Positions 45,867 to 56,200 of a stretch of 64,000 nt of DNA are shown here, in pieces. The stretch's first letter is position 1; each line of letters opens with the position of its first letter. Both the position numbers and the translations under genes were made by a program. The notes below the pieces were generated by a model that worked only from the letters and a program-made list of their open reading frames with translations, was not told the origin of the DNA and did no database searches. The stretch is from Sycobia sp. Sy_11 (taxonomy: Eukaryota; Arthropoda; Insecta; Hymenoptera; Epichrysomallidae). The stretch spans positions 803,001-867,000 of the forward strand of contig JACCIC010000170.1 in NCBI GenBank assembly GCA_018907035.1. Reading direction: 5' to 3'.

Positions 45867-46830
45867 TGTTCGCACGATACTGTCGAATGTCCGACCACGT
45901 GTAAATGTGGTGAACGTGCATCGTATTGTACCGACACAAGGCGAATTGTAAGGGGCTCGTTCGTTTAAGGCGTAGATATAATTCATGGAGTAAGGCGGAT
46001 CTCTCCGAAGTCCAGGTAGTACCCCTCCCCCCGACCCTTTTTGGTGGCACTTGGGCTAGGAGACAGCTAAGGCGGAAAATAGCGGTATTCTATCTCGTCA
46101 GCGGCGCGTAGTAGTTCTTATAGAGGATTGTCGTGTATAGCGGAGTTTAGTTTTTATTATTTAGTATTTAGATTTTATTATTGTTATTTTGATAACGAAT
46201 TATATATTAACAATATTTATTAGTTTAGTGCGACGTAGATTAAGATTGTAGTGTGTGTTGCTTTTGTGTGTCATTGTTGTGACGTATCTGCGGGACAGAG
46301 TGTCAGGCTCTGGGGAGATTTCGCATCACGAATCTCCGAGGAAGTTCCCGTGCGGTACGTTGTGCCCAGTGGCCGTGTTTCTCGTCGAGGGCTGAACCCG
46401 TTCCTGAGACGTCAGGGCCGCGACACGGAGTAGGAGGTACTTTGCGGAACGTTCCTCCCCCTTTTTGACCTCGCTTGCCTACGAGTGTTACTCGTAGTAA
46501 CATTGTATAGTGGTGGAGATCTCCATATCATGTAACGTATCGTTTTTAACATAAGTGCGATTATTTTGTTGTTATAAGTGCGCAGTATTTTATAGGTCGG
46601 CCGACACGTATCGCGATATTGTGTCTTAACGTATGTGTGTAACATTTTATTTTGATTTTGCGTTCAGTTTAGGCTTTTTCCTCCACTCACTGAGTGGAGG
46701 TTTTTTATGCCTCGCGTATTTTAAATAAAGATTATTTTAATTTTAGCAACATCTTCTAATTTATTTCTTCCCTCACCGAATGCGTATTCCTTCCTTTAAC
46801 TCCAATTTATCTTGAGATATTACGTGAACA
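45867..46830 (+). repeat. BEL/Pao 5' LTR (964 bp)
   Basis: Matches 51498-52450, with an extra 11 bp near 45949. Contains a 21-nt perfect-arm palindrome at 46680-46700 followed by T6, and AATAAA near 46725. Confidence 0.9.
46680..46700. repeat. LTR palindrome CCTCCACTCA-C-TGAGTGGAGG
   Basis: Perfect 10-bp arms around one base, then TTTTTT. Upstream of the AATAAA; also at 52301-52321. Confidence 0.9.
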
Positions 46831-46835
46831 TTTTT

Positions 46836-46852
46836 TGGTGCCCCGGGTGAGG
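46836..46852 (+). other. Primer-binding site candidate
   Basis: TGGTGCCCCGGGTGAGG lies 5 nt after the LTR end and starts with the TGG complementary to tRNA CCA ends. The tRNA was not identified. Confidence 0.6.
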
Positions 46853-47147
46853 AATGCGTGTTCGAGGGTTGAATCTATTTTCAATGAATATCTTATAATT
46901 TAAAATAAGTAATTGTAAGTTTTCATTAATATTTTTAAAGATAAGATTAATTTACTATAGTAGGTTTAAGATTTGTGTACATAGTTATAGTTTAATTTTA
47001 AGAAATTAATTGTAAGGTCAGTCCACCTAGAAGGTTTAAATTACGTATCAATTTTAGATAATTATTTTTAACGCTGAAGTGGTTCGTTTATTTAACTCGG
47101 ATTTATAGTGTGAATAGTTAGCAAACGCGATAATATAACTTATCATT

Positions 47148-48768
47148 ATGAAACCTGCGGTTTTCAAAAAGCTTACGGCCGCGCAAGGTGCGCGCTTGTC
47201 GGAGATAGCATTATTAAATTCGAGAATGCGGGAAAAATCTCGGGATAGTTGGAATTTAAATATTATTTAAGCGCGTATCAAGGCGCTTAAAGAAGTATGG
47301 ACAGAAGCCCGTAAAGTGCATCTGGAAATTATAGCGCAGAGTGAGGTAGAAGCAGATCGTTACGTAACGGAGGGTGTATTCGCAAACGTACAAAGAACGT
47401 ACGAGGATTCGCTTGATTTTCTGTTGACGTTGGCTGCGGACTTTGAAAAGGAAAATCGAGATAATGTTTGTTCGCCGGAAAATAGGAACGCGCTAGGTGC
47501 TGTAAGGCGGTCAGCAAAATTGCCAAAATTAGATCTCCCTAATTTCTCAGGAAAATATGAAGACTGGGACAGTTTCTATGATTTGTTTAAAGCTCTCGTT
47601 CATAATGTTCCGAGCGTAGACGACGCGACTAAACTCCAGTACCTCAAATCGTGTCTTTCTGGCTCTGCCGCAGTCTATGTGGAATGCTTTACGTGCCCGA
47701 TTTTATAAACCGCGGTTAACGGAATGTAATCATCTCAATGCGTTAATGAATCTTCCGCATTTAAAACGGGAATGTGCATCGGAAATACGATCTTTCGCAG
47801 ATGAGAGCCAGCGGATCGTTCGCGCACTGAAAAACTTAAAAATGCCAGTAGAACAATGGGATTTGTGGCTCATACACATTATCAGCACGCGTCTAGATTC
47901 TGAATCTAGAAAATTATTGGAGTCGGAATTAAGCGCTAAAGAGCAAGCCGCGATATTAAGTTGTGACAATCTTGATTCCGAATTAGGAGTACGCTTTCCA
48001 GCCTTCTCGAAATTAACAACTTTTCTTGAGAAACGAGCGCATGCTTTGAGCATGATCGATTCCGATCATAAGGCCGATAAATCAAAGAATACAACGTATA
48101 AACCATTGACGGGATCGCGTAGAGTATTTCATAGTAACTCCGTACGACCGTTTAAAGGCAGTGCATCAAAGTGCCCCTTATGTTCAAGCATACACGCTCT
48201 TGCAAAATGCCCTGTTTTGAATGCGAAGGAGCCACAGGATCGACGCATGGCTATTCGCCATGCGCGATTCTGTTTTAATTGTTTTGGTCGACATTTCTTT
48301 CGCGATTGTACGTCGAGCGGCCGTTGTTCAAAGTGCCGCGATAAACATCGCACACTCCTTCATATCGACAGTAAATTCCGACCCCAAAATCCATCCCTTA
48401 CCTCGGAGGATAAACCTCGCGATGAAAAAGACGCAGACGTTAGATCGCCGGGTATAAATGTGCGCGCTGTTAGTTCACCTCCAGCTAAATACTCAATAAT
48501 ACTGGCCACGGCAGTGGTCATTATTGAAGGCCCTAATGGCACGCGTACCCAAGCCCGAGCCTTATTAGATCAAGGCTCGGAAGGCTCCTTTTTGACTGAA
48601 GCCTTCGCGCAGTTGCTCGGACTGAAGAGGGAATGCGTAAAGGTTCCGTTGTCTGTTGTGGGAGGTAGTACCGCCGATATCGCCCGAACAAGGGCTATGT
48701 TTACAATACGCTCGCGATTGAATCGGGAAATTCAGTTAGAAGCAGATGCTCTTGTTCTCCCGCGTTGA
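47148..48768 (+). pseudogene. BEL/Pao gag and aspartic protease region
   Basis: ATG at 47148-47150 opens gag; TAA at 47268 interrupts it. The conserved gag segment KLPKLDLPNFSGKYEDWDSF follows. At 47680-47708 a deletion changes the frame, which continues from 47677 with WNALRARFYKPRLTECNHL. Two zinc knuckles (CFNCFGRHFFRDC, CSKCRDKHRTLLH) and the protease motif ALLDQGSEGSF follow. The frame ends at TGA 48766-48768, beyond which the same frame goes on into pol. Confidence 0.85.
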
Positions 48769-48795
48769 ACATCTAAACTGCCGTCTCGAAATTTA

Positions 48796-50319
48796 TTGGA
48801 GCTCGACCTTCGTCAATTCGAAAATATGAATTTAGCAGATCCGCGATTTTATGTTCCTAGCACGGTGGATATTATACTAGGTGCTGATGTTTATGGTCGT
48901 TTATTGCTGCCCGGTATACAGCGCTTCTCGTCGTGCCAACTTATAGCGCAGAATACTACTTTCGGGTGGGTCATTTCCGGGTCGACGCTAAATAACCCGT
49001 CGGGGCGGGCGGAGCAGTTGTCCCACGATGCTGTGCGTGGACTGCATGTTTCGCCCGATGACAATCTACACGCCTCTTTGGACCGATATTGGACACTCGA
49101 AGAATTACCGCGCATAAAGGTTCCGTTGAAGCCCGATGACGAACTGTGCGAACGATATTTCAAAGATACGCACACGCGGGCGCCAGATGGGCGTTACCAA
49201 ATTCATCTACCCGTAAGGGGTGCGGTGCCCGATGTAGGTGCTGAAACGCGTAGAATGGCGCTCGGAACTTTAAGATATATGCATCGTCGTTTTCATGCTG
49301 AACCGGAATTAGCCGGAACGTATATAGACTTCATGAAGACATATGAGAAACTTGGTCATATGTCGCGCATTCCGGAGGATGAAGACGTTCACGGACGCCC
49401 TTTTGATGCCTCCCGTCGGACACGCGACAAGCAATGCCTTAATGACTTCCTGTTCGCGGGACCACCGCTGCAGAAGGATCTTTCGTTAATCCTTCTGAAT
49501 TGGCGTCGGTATAAGTATGTTTTTATGGCGGACATTGTTAAAATGTTCTGTCAAATTCAGGTCGCTCCGTCCGATCGAGATCTTCAGCGCATACTCTGGG
49601 CACCGAACGCTCGCGAATCCCCCGTTGAATATCGATTAAATACGGTCACGTACGGAACAACATGCGCCCCTTTTTTGGCTTTGCGAACGCTTACACAGCT
49701 TGCACGAGATGAAAGGCATAACTTCCCCTTAGGCTCCCGGTGTACGTATGTCGACGATACGTTTGCCGGAGCGGATGATCTTTTATTAGCCACTCGAAAA
49801 CGCGATGAATTGATCGGATTACTTAGATCGGCTGGAATTGAACTGGATAAGTGGGCGGCTAATGACCCGGCAATGATTCCCGACGGATTGCGTAAAAATA
49901 ACATCGCGACGGCTAAATCTATAGACCGAGAAGGATCTATTAAAACGTTAGGCGTATACTGGAATTCTATCGCCGATGAATTCAGCTTTTGCGCACTAAA
50001 ATTACGCGATGATTCAGAGATCATAACGAAAAGAAGCGTGCTATCGAACATCGCGCGGTTGTTTGATCCGTTAGGCTGGCTCTCTCCGATCACAATCAGC
50101 GTGAAAATTATGATGCAGGATCTCTGGATTCTCAAGTGCGATTGGGATTCGCCGTTACCCATTGAAATGCGTGAGCGTTGGACAAAGTATTGCGACTCAC
50201 TTTCCTCATTACCTGCTATTTCGATAAGCCGGTGGCTCGGGACTTATAAAGATCAAGGTGGTGAAATACATGGTTTCTCCGACGCCTCTTCCCGTGCGTA
50301 TACAGTCGTTTATTTGTAA
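48796..50319 (+). pseudogene. BEL/Pao reverse transcriptase
   Basis: Starts in the protease-RT linker (VDIILGADVYGRLLLPG, FGWVISGS), then RT with LAGTYIDFMKTYEKLGH, VFMADIVKMFCQIQV and the catalytic YVDD (CTYVDDTFAGADD). About 20 residues around the conserved L-R-V-V-F segment are missing between GRPFDAS and NDFLFAGPPL. The frame stops at 50317-50319 just as RNase H begins (GFSDASSRAYTVVYL), and RNase H itself is deleted. Confidence 0.85.
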
Positions 50320-51761
50320 AGCATGCACATGCTACCGCGCTGCATGGTGGACTGGCGATAACTGCGAACACTGTTATGCGTCAAGCGTGGATTATTGGTA
50401 GAACCCAATTGGTTAAGTTGACGATCCATGACTGTGTGAGATGTCAATGAGTCAAGCCGCGGCTGGCACATCAATTGATGGGCGCGCTACCAGCAAGCAG
50501 AGTGACTCCCGCACATCCCTTTACTACCAGTGGAGTAGATTATGCCGGACCATTTAATATCCGAACAACAAAGGGGCGCGGCCATCGGACATATAAAGGA
50601 TATGTGGCTCTGTTCGTTTGTTTTGCTACGAGGGCAATACATCTGGAGCTAGTGAGCGATCTGACCACGGCGTGCTTCTTATCCGCCTACCGCCGTTTCG
50701 TAAGTAGAAGAAGAGTGTGTCGATATTTATATAGCGACAATGCTACGACATTCAGAGGTGCGGACACTGAACTAAGAAATATGTTCCGTGCAGCTTCAAC
50801 TTTCTACCAATCCGTGGCTGCCATTATTGCGAACGAGGGAACATCATGGACGTTTATTCCGCCCACTACTCCCCATTACGGAGGAATTTGGGAGGCAGGT
50901 GTGAAATCGACGAAGCACTATCTCAAGAGGGCCTTTGGAGAGCACGCTTTAACATTCGAAGAATTTTCCACCGTACTGGCAGAAATAGAGGCGTGTTTAA
51001 ACTCTCGCCCTTTGTGCTCTATTACCAACGACGTCAATGATCTACACGCACTAACACCTGCGCACTTTCTCATTGGGGAAACGCCTAGTATTGTACCAGA
51101 CAAGGAACCCACAGCTTTACCTGAAAATCGATTAAACCGTTTCCAACTACTACAGCGATTACGCAATCAGTTTTGGAAACGGTGGGCAGACGAATATTTG
51201 CAACATTTGCAGGAGCGAGGAAAGTGGCGTTGTGCAACGCAGAATATTGAAGTCGGTCAACTGGTCAGTCTTCGAGATGACCGTTACCCTCCGGCAAAAT
51301 GGCATTTGGGGCGTGTCACCGAGACACATCCCGGACCAGATGGTCATGTGCGCGTTGTTACGGTCCGAACCGCATCCAACACTTTTCGGCGCCATATCGC
51401 ACGCTTAGCTCTATTGCCGGTGAAGGAAAACGAAGCCAGTTTAACATCAGGGAGTGGAATTGAAAATGATTCGTCAGGTAGACGAAGGCGGGCGGAATGT
51501 TCGCACGATACTGTCGAATGTCCGACCACGTGTAAATGTGGTGAACGTGCATCATATTGTACCGACACATGGCGAATTGTTCGTTTAAGGCGTAGATATA
51601 ATTCATGGAGTAAGGCGGATCTCTCCGAAGTCCAGGTAGTATCCCTCCCCCCGACCCTTTTTGGTGGCACTTGGGCTAGGAGACAGCTAAGGCGGAAAAC
51701 AGCGGTATTCTATCCTCGTCAGCGGCGCGTAGTAGTTCTTATAGAGGATTGTCGTGTATAG
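50320..51761 (+). pseudogene. BEL/Pao integrase, frame running into the 3' LTR
   Basis: The zinc domain (ALHGGL ... CVRCQ) reads from 50323 to a stop near 50449. The core follows with Asp in GVDYAGPF, Asp in LYSDNATTF and Glu in GGIWEAGVKSTKHYL, then SRPLCSI and the C-terminal NQFWKRW and GRVTETHPGPDGHVRVV segments. The open frame does not end before the LTR but continues through 51498 to a stop at 51759-51761, adding about 87 LTR-encoded residues. Confidence 0.85.
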
Positions 51762-52450
51762 CGGAGTTTAGTTTTTATTATTTAGTATTTAGATTTTATT
51801 ATTGTTATTTTGATAACGAATTATATATTAACAATATTTATTAGTTTAGTGCGACGTAGATTAAGATTGTAGTGTGTGTTGCTTTTGTGTGTCATTGTTG
51901 TGACGTATCTGTGGGACAGAGTGTCAGGCTCTGGGGAGATTTCGCATCACGAATCTCCGAGGAAGTTCCCGTGCGGCACGTTGTGCCCAGTGGCCGTGTT
52001 TCGCGTCGAGGGCCGAACCCGTTCCTGAGACGTCAGGGCCGCGACACGGAGTAGGAGGTACTTTGCGGAACGTTCCTCCCCCTTTTTGACCTCGCTTGCC
52101 TACGAGTGTTACTCGTAGCAACATTGTATAGCGGTGGAGATCTCCATATCATGTAACGTATCGTTTTTAACATAAGTGCGATTATTTTGTTGTTATAAGT
52201 GCGCAGTATTTTATAGATCGGCCGACACGTATCGCGATATTGTGTCTTAACGTATGTGTGTAACATTTTATTTTGATTTTGCGTTCAGTTTAGGCTTTTT
52301 CCTCCACTCACTGAGTGGAGGTTTTTTATGCCTCGCATATTTTAAATAAAGATTATTTTAATTTTAGCAACATCTTCTAATTTATTTCTTCCCTCACCGA
52401 ATGCGTATTCCTTCATTAACTCCAATTTATCTTGAGATATTACGTGAACA
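51498..52450 (+). repeat. BEL/Pao 3' LTR (953 bp)
   Basis: Pair of 45867-46830; preceded by the purine-rich GACGAAGGCGGGCGGAA. Confidence 0.9.
52301..52321. repeat. LTR palindrome, 3' LTR copy
   Basis: Identical to the 5' LTR palindrome at 46680-46700. Confidence 0.9.
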
Positions 52451-53071
52451 TTAATTTTTCATTGTATTTGTAAATCTCTAATTGCTATTATTCTTAGATT
52501 GAATTTATTTTGTTATATTAAAATGGTGAATAATGACATATATATTAACTGATATAATAGTTATATTTCTAAAAAAAAGACATGTAATACAATTATTAAG
52601 AGAAATAAATCGATTGGAGAAATTATGATTATTTCATTTCTTTGTTTACTACATTTTGTGTTTATTAATATGTAGAGAAATTGAAATTGAAATCAGATGT
52701 GGATGTATTTATGAAATGCAATTGAAAATGAAATCAGATGTGGATAAATTTGTATATGGAATTGTACCCTCCGATGAACAAAGATAATTTTTCGGTATTA
52801 TTTAAAAAGATTTTTTTTGTTTTGTATACTAATATTAATATCGTTATTATGAAAATTGAAAAGTAGTCGGATAACGTTCCATAATATGATTTACAAAAAC
52901 GTTACACATAAGACACAGTACTAATCTTGGCAAAATAGTAATTGTGAATGTCTCGTAAAAAACTAATCCAGTGACCTTAAAATTTAACTGAATCTTTTTT
53001 ATGTGCAAATCTTAGTGTATATCAAATTTGATAATTTCCACATTGTGTTTACTACATTGCTCATCGACTTT
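52451..53071. other. Intergenic, nothing recognised
   Basis: AT-rich. Contains a diverged short direct repeat (AATCAGATGTGGAT near 52693 and 52733). Confidence 0.5.
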
Positions 53072-53278
53072 CTATTCCACAGAAGACACAACAAAGTTTT
53101 CCTGGTCTATCACTTTGTAGCAATAGTTCCGAAATGTCGCCATATCTTCATAGAATACTTGAATATGAAAATTTATGATCTTCTCGAATACAGGCAAATA
53201 TCCCGGGACGCCAACCATTTTGGCTAGATCGTTACAGTAGGAAATTTGCGTAAACGTTAAGGCATCAATGTGTTTTAT
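53072..53278 (-). CDS. FMO-B last exon
   Basis: 207 nt including the stop at 53074-53072. Starts IKHIDALTF, contains GVPGYLPVFEKI, and is 10 codons longer than the FMO-A counterpart. Confidence 0.8.
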   Translation of the reverse strand: MKHIDALTFTQISYCNDLAKMVGVPGYLPVFEKIINFHIQVFYEDMATFRNYCYKVIDQENFVVSSVE

Positions 53279-56200
53279 CTGCAAAAGAGATTACAGTAAT
53301 TAAGTAAGTTCAATATATGATGTCTGCATCTTCTTTATTAGAACGAAATATTATAAAAACTTTTACGTAATTTTAATATAGTAATGGGTTGTATTTTTTG
53401 CTTCTGTATCTATGTGTACACATTGTTCAAAACAATCTTTATTTTTTGTAAACAGTAGGGATATATTTTGCGACATTAAATTCAGCTTTTTAAATATATT
53501 TGGGAATTGAGTCATTGTTGGTTACCTGCACTATTGCAAAAAAAATCTATAACTCTATTACACTGAATTTGGTTCGCCTTTCCCCTACTTTCATCAACTT
53601 CAATTCCACCAGGCTCATACTTTGCTATTAACTATTCATCATTTACCTATGGAAGAAATAAATTTCTCGCTCTATTGGCTACCGAGTAAAATACATTTTA
53701 ACTTATACAGAATTTACCTCACCAACCACCTCAAAATATATAAGAATACAAGGTGTCTAAATTCTCACTTTTTAATTTTTGCAAACTATCTATTCCAAAA
53801 TTTCAAAAGAAACATTTTTTAATACATATTTAGAGGTTGGAAAATGATAGCTTTAATAAAAATAGATAAGTGTGAAGAAAAACTTTTCATAAATTTTTCG
53901 AGGCTAAAATGTAATTCATGTCACATTTCCTGTTTGGGAACAAATACAACACGGCTGTGGTCGCGTAACGCATTTGTACTGAGCTAGAGGAGCACGCGAC
54001 AGAAAGAACTCACCTCTATACAGGGTGTCCAAAAAGTCTGGTAACACGTAAATAATTTCTCAAGTAAATTATTATTGGCAAATGATAAGGTCAGCTTTGC
54101 AGTAACTTTTTATGAGCAAGCCAATAGTGACCTTGAACTTGACCTTGATATTGACCTTGATATTGACCTTGAAGAGTTTTTTTTAGGTCAGTTTGATATT
54201 TTTGATTGGAAACCCCCCTTTTTGAATTCGAAAATTATAAGTCCAAAAACATTCTGAGATTACAAATTACCTTTATCTTAAAGATCATTCAAAGCTTATT
54301 TAATTTTAAAGACTGAATATCTTTAAAGAATGCAGTTAATGAAAATTGCTTACTTTAATTGTTTTGTTTAATTAGAATTAGTGGTGCTCTCAACCTCGAT
54401 CTTGTTGATATCCCTCAAGACAAAGTTTCAAAGTTGTCGTTACTATCAGCTTTACCCAGAAACAACAATGTGGATATAGTAAGTTATGTTTCTTTTGAGG
54501 TACTTAATTAGCGTGAGTGCTCTTGCCTCTCAGAATCGGATGATTGTTTAGCATGAGTCCCCTTGCCTCTCATGAACATTGCTAAATATTTACTTATAGT
54601 ATTTAGTGCAAATTCTTCAACTGCTCTCCGTTTATTTCTTGACAGTCATATAATCGATGATAGAAATCACGAATAGCATTTTCAATGATTTCAGTGACAA
54701 TGAGAGCTGATCGGTCAACAAATTATTGACATAATTTATCTAAATTTTTGGAGGTGTTAAATAAGGTAACCTAGCTAGCCCTTCATTTATGCTTGTTTGT
54801 TCTATTCATCAATTAATAAATATTTTACCTGACTAAGTATAAACGTCTCGTGCATAATGAGCTGCTGCAACGTCATGTTGCTACCATCTATCATTAAAGT
54901 TATCTCCAGGTATTTCTCTTATAGCAGGAACTATTTATTCAGAGTTTTGGGCATTTAAATTTCTATCAATAAAAAAAGGTTTTATATTGAATCCTATTAT
55001 TTAGTATCCCAGCTCGGAAATTTTTACGGAAATTGTGATTTTCTTTGTTGTTGATTTGAGAATTGAGATTATCTTGCCCAATGATGGTTTTCAGCTGTCC
55101 AATATCTACAGTTATACCTAATTCCGTTGGAGTCAAGTTGAAAAGTAGCTTCATCTCAGAAAACTATATTTGATGGAAAGTTGACATTTTGTACTATTTG
55201 TGCCATCAGATCTTCAAAAAATTGAAAGTGAAATCGTTTTCATTTAACGTGTGTAAAAGTTTTACTGTGAATGGATGAAAATTCTCTCTTAGTAGTATGT
55301 TATGAACAGATGATTTACTTATTTGGTGCATTTGAGTAGCTCTACGAATAGAAGTATACGGCTATTCGGATTATATTACCAAAACATCTAAACACCGCTT
55401 TTCATTTCCTACTGACCTTGATCGGCCTGATTTAGGTAGATCGGATAGTGCTGGTGTGTTCAAATATTGTAATAGTTTTTTGAATTGTTGACAATAATAT
55501 TAAAGTTTTATCAACCCTAAATGAAGATTTCAAAATATCTCTACGGCCCATCTGACTTCAAACTCTCATCATGTGAATCATTATTCTTTCTCTATAAGTT
55601 GGTTTGTCAATTTTTACTATTCTTCAAAGTAGACCTTATTTCCAAATACTTTTTGACTTGTCAGTCACTTTTTAATGTCAGTCTTTCATAAAAATGATGC
55701 CGAAACCGAGGAATTATTTCCGAAATTTTTGGAAGATGTTGGAAATAAAGCATTTTTTTGTTAATTAACGTCGCTTTATTTATGCTTCTATATTATCGGT
55801 GCTAATCAGCAACTGAGGTCTACAACGTATTTGTAAACAAATCACATATAAATTATTACAGATGTACCTGTATCAATCGGCCGGGACCGGAATTTGAGCT
55901 TGGGTAACCAAGTTACTAGACCTTCGCTCTGGGATCGAGCCATCGGAGGTTTTTCAATAAAGCATTTTTATTAAAGACTAAAATAGCAATAAAGTGAGAC
56001 TAAAGGGAAAACTATATATAGTTTCGTAAATAATAAAATTCTCATATGATCATAAAAATAAAAATTCCATATGATTGTCGTATTTATATAATGACATTCT
56101 CTAGATTTTATCATTTCTTTAAATTCTCTCTCTCTATCTTGTACACACCGCGCGCAAGTTCAATTTCTTTGAAAGATATATTTGCAATATATTTTAAATC

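Larger units (their letters stand above)
45867..52450 (+). mobile_element. BEL/Pao LTR retrotransposon with two near-identical LTRs, decayed interior
   Basis: LTRs at 45867-46830 and 51498-52450 begin TGTTCGCACG and end CGTGAACA. The flanks read TTAAG and TTAAT, an imperfect target duplication. Between them are a primer-binding site candidate, gag, protease, RT, integrase. The interior lacks RNase H and parts of gag and RT and holds stops at 47268, 48766 and about 50449, although by eye the LTRs differ at only about 1-2% of sites plus a few small indels. Confidence 0.9.

Noticed and set aside
54075..54257. 60-codon open frame with Asp-Leu repeats
   Set aside because: Produced by the 12-bp TGACCTTGA repeat in a transposon end.
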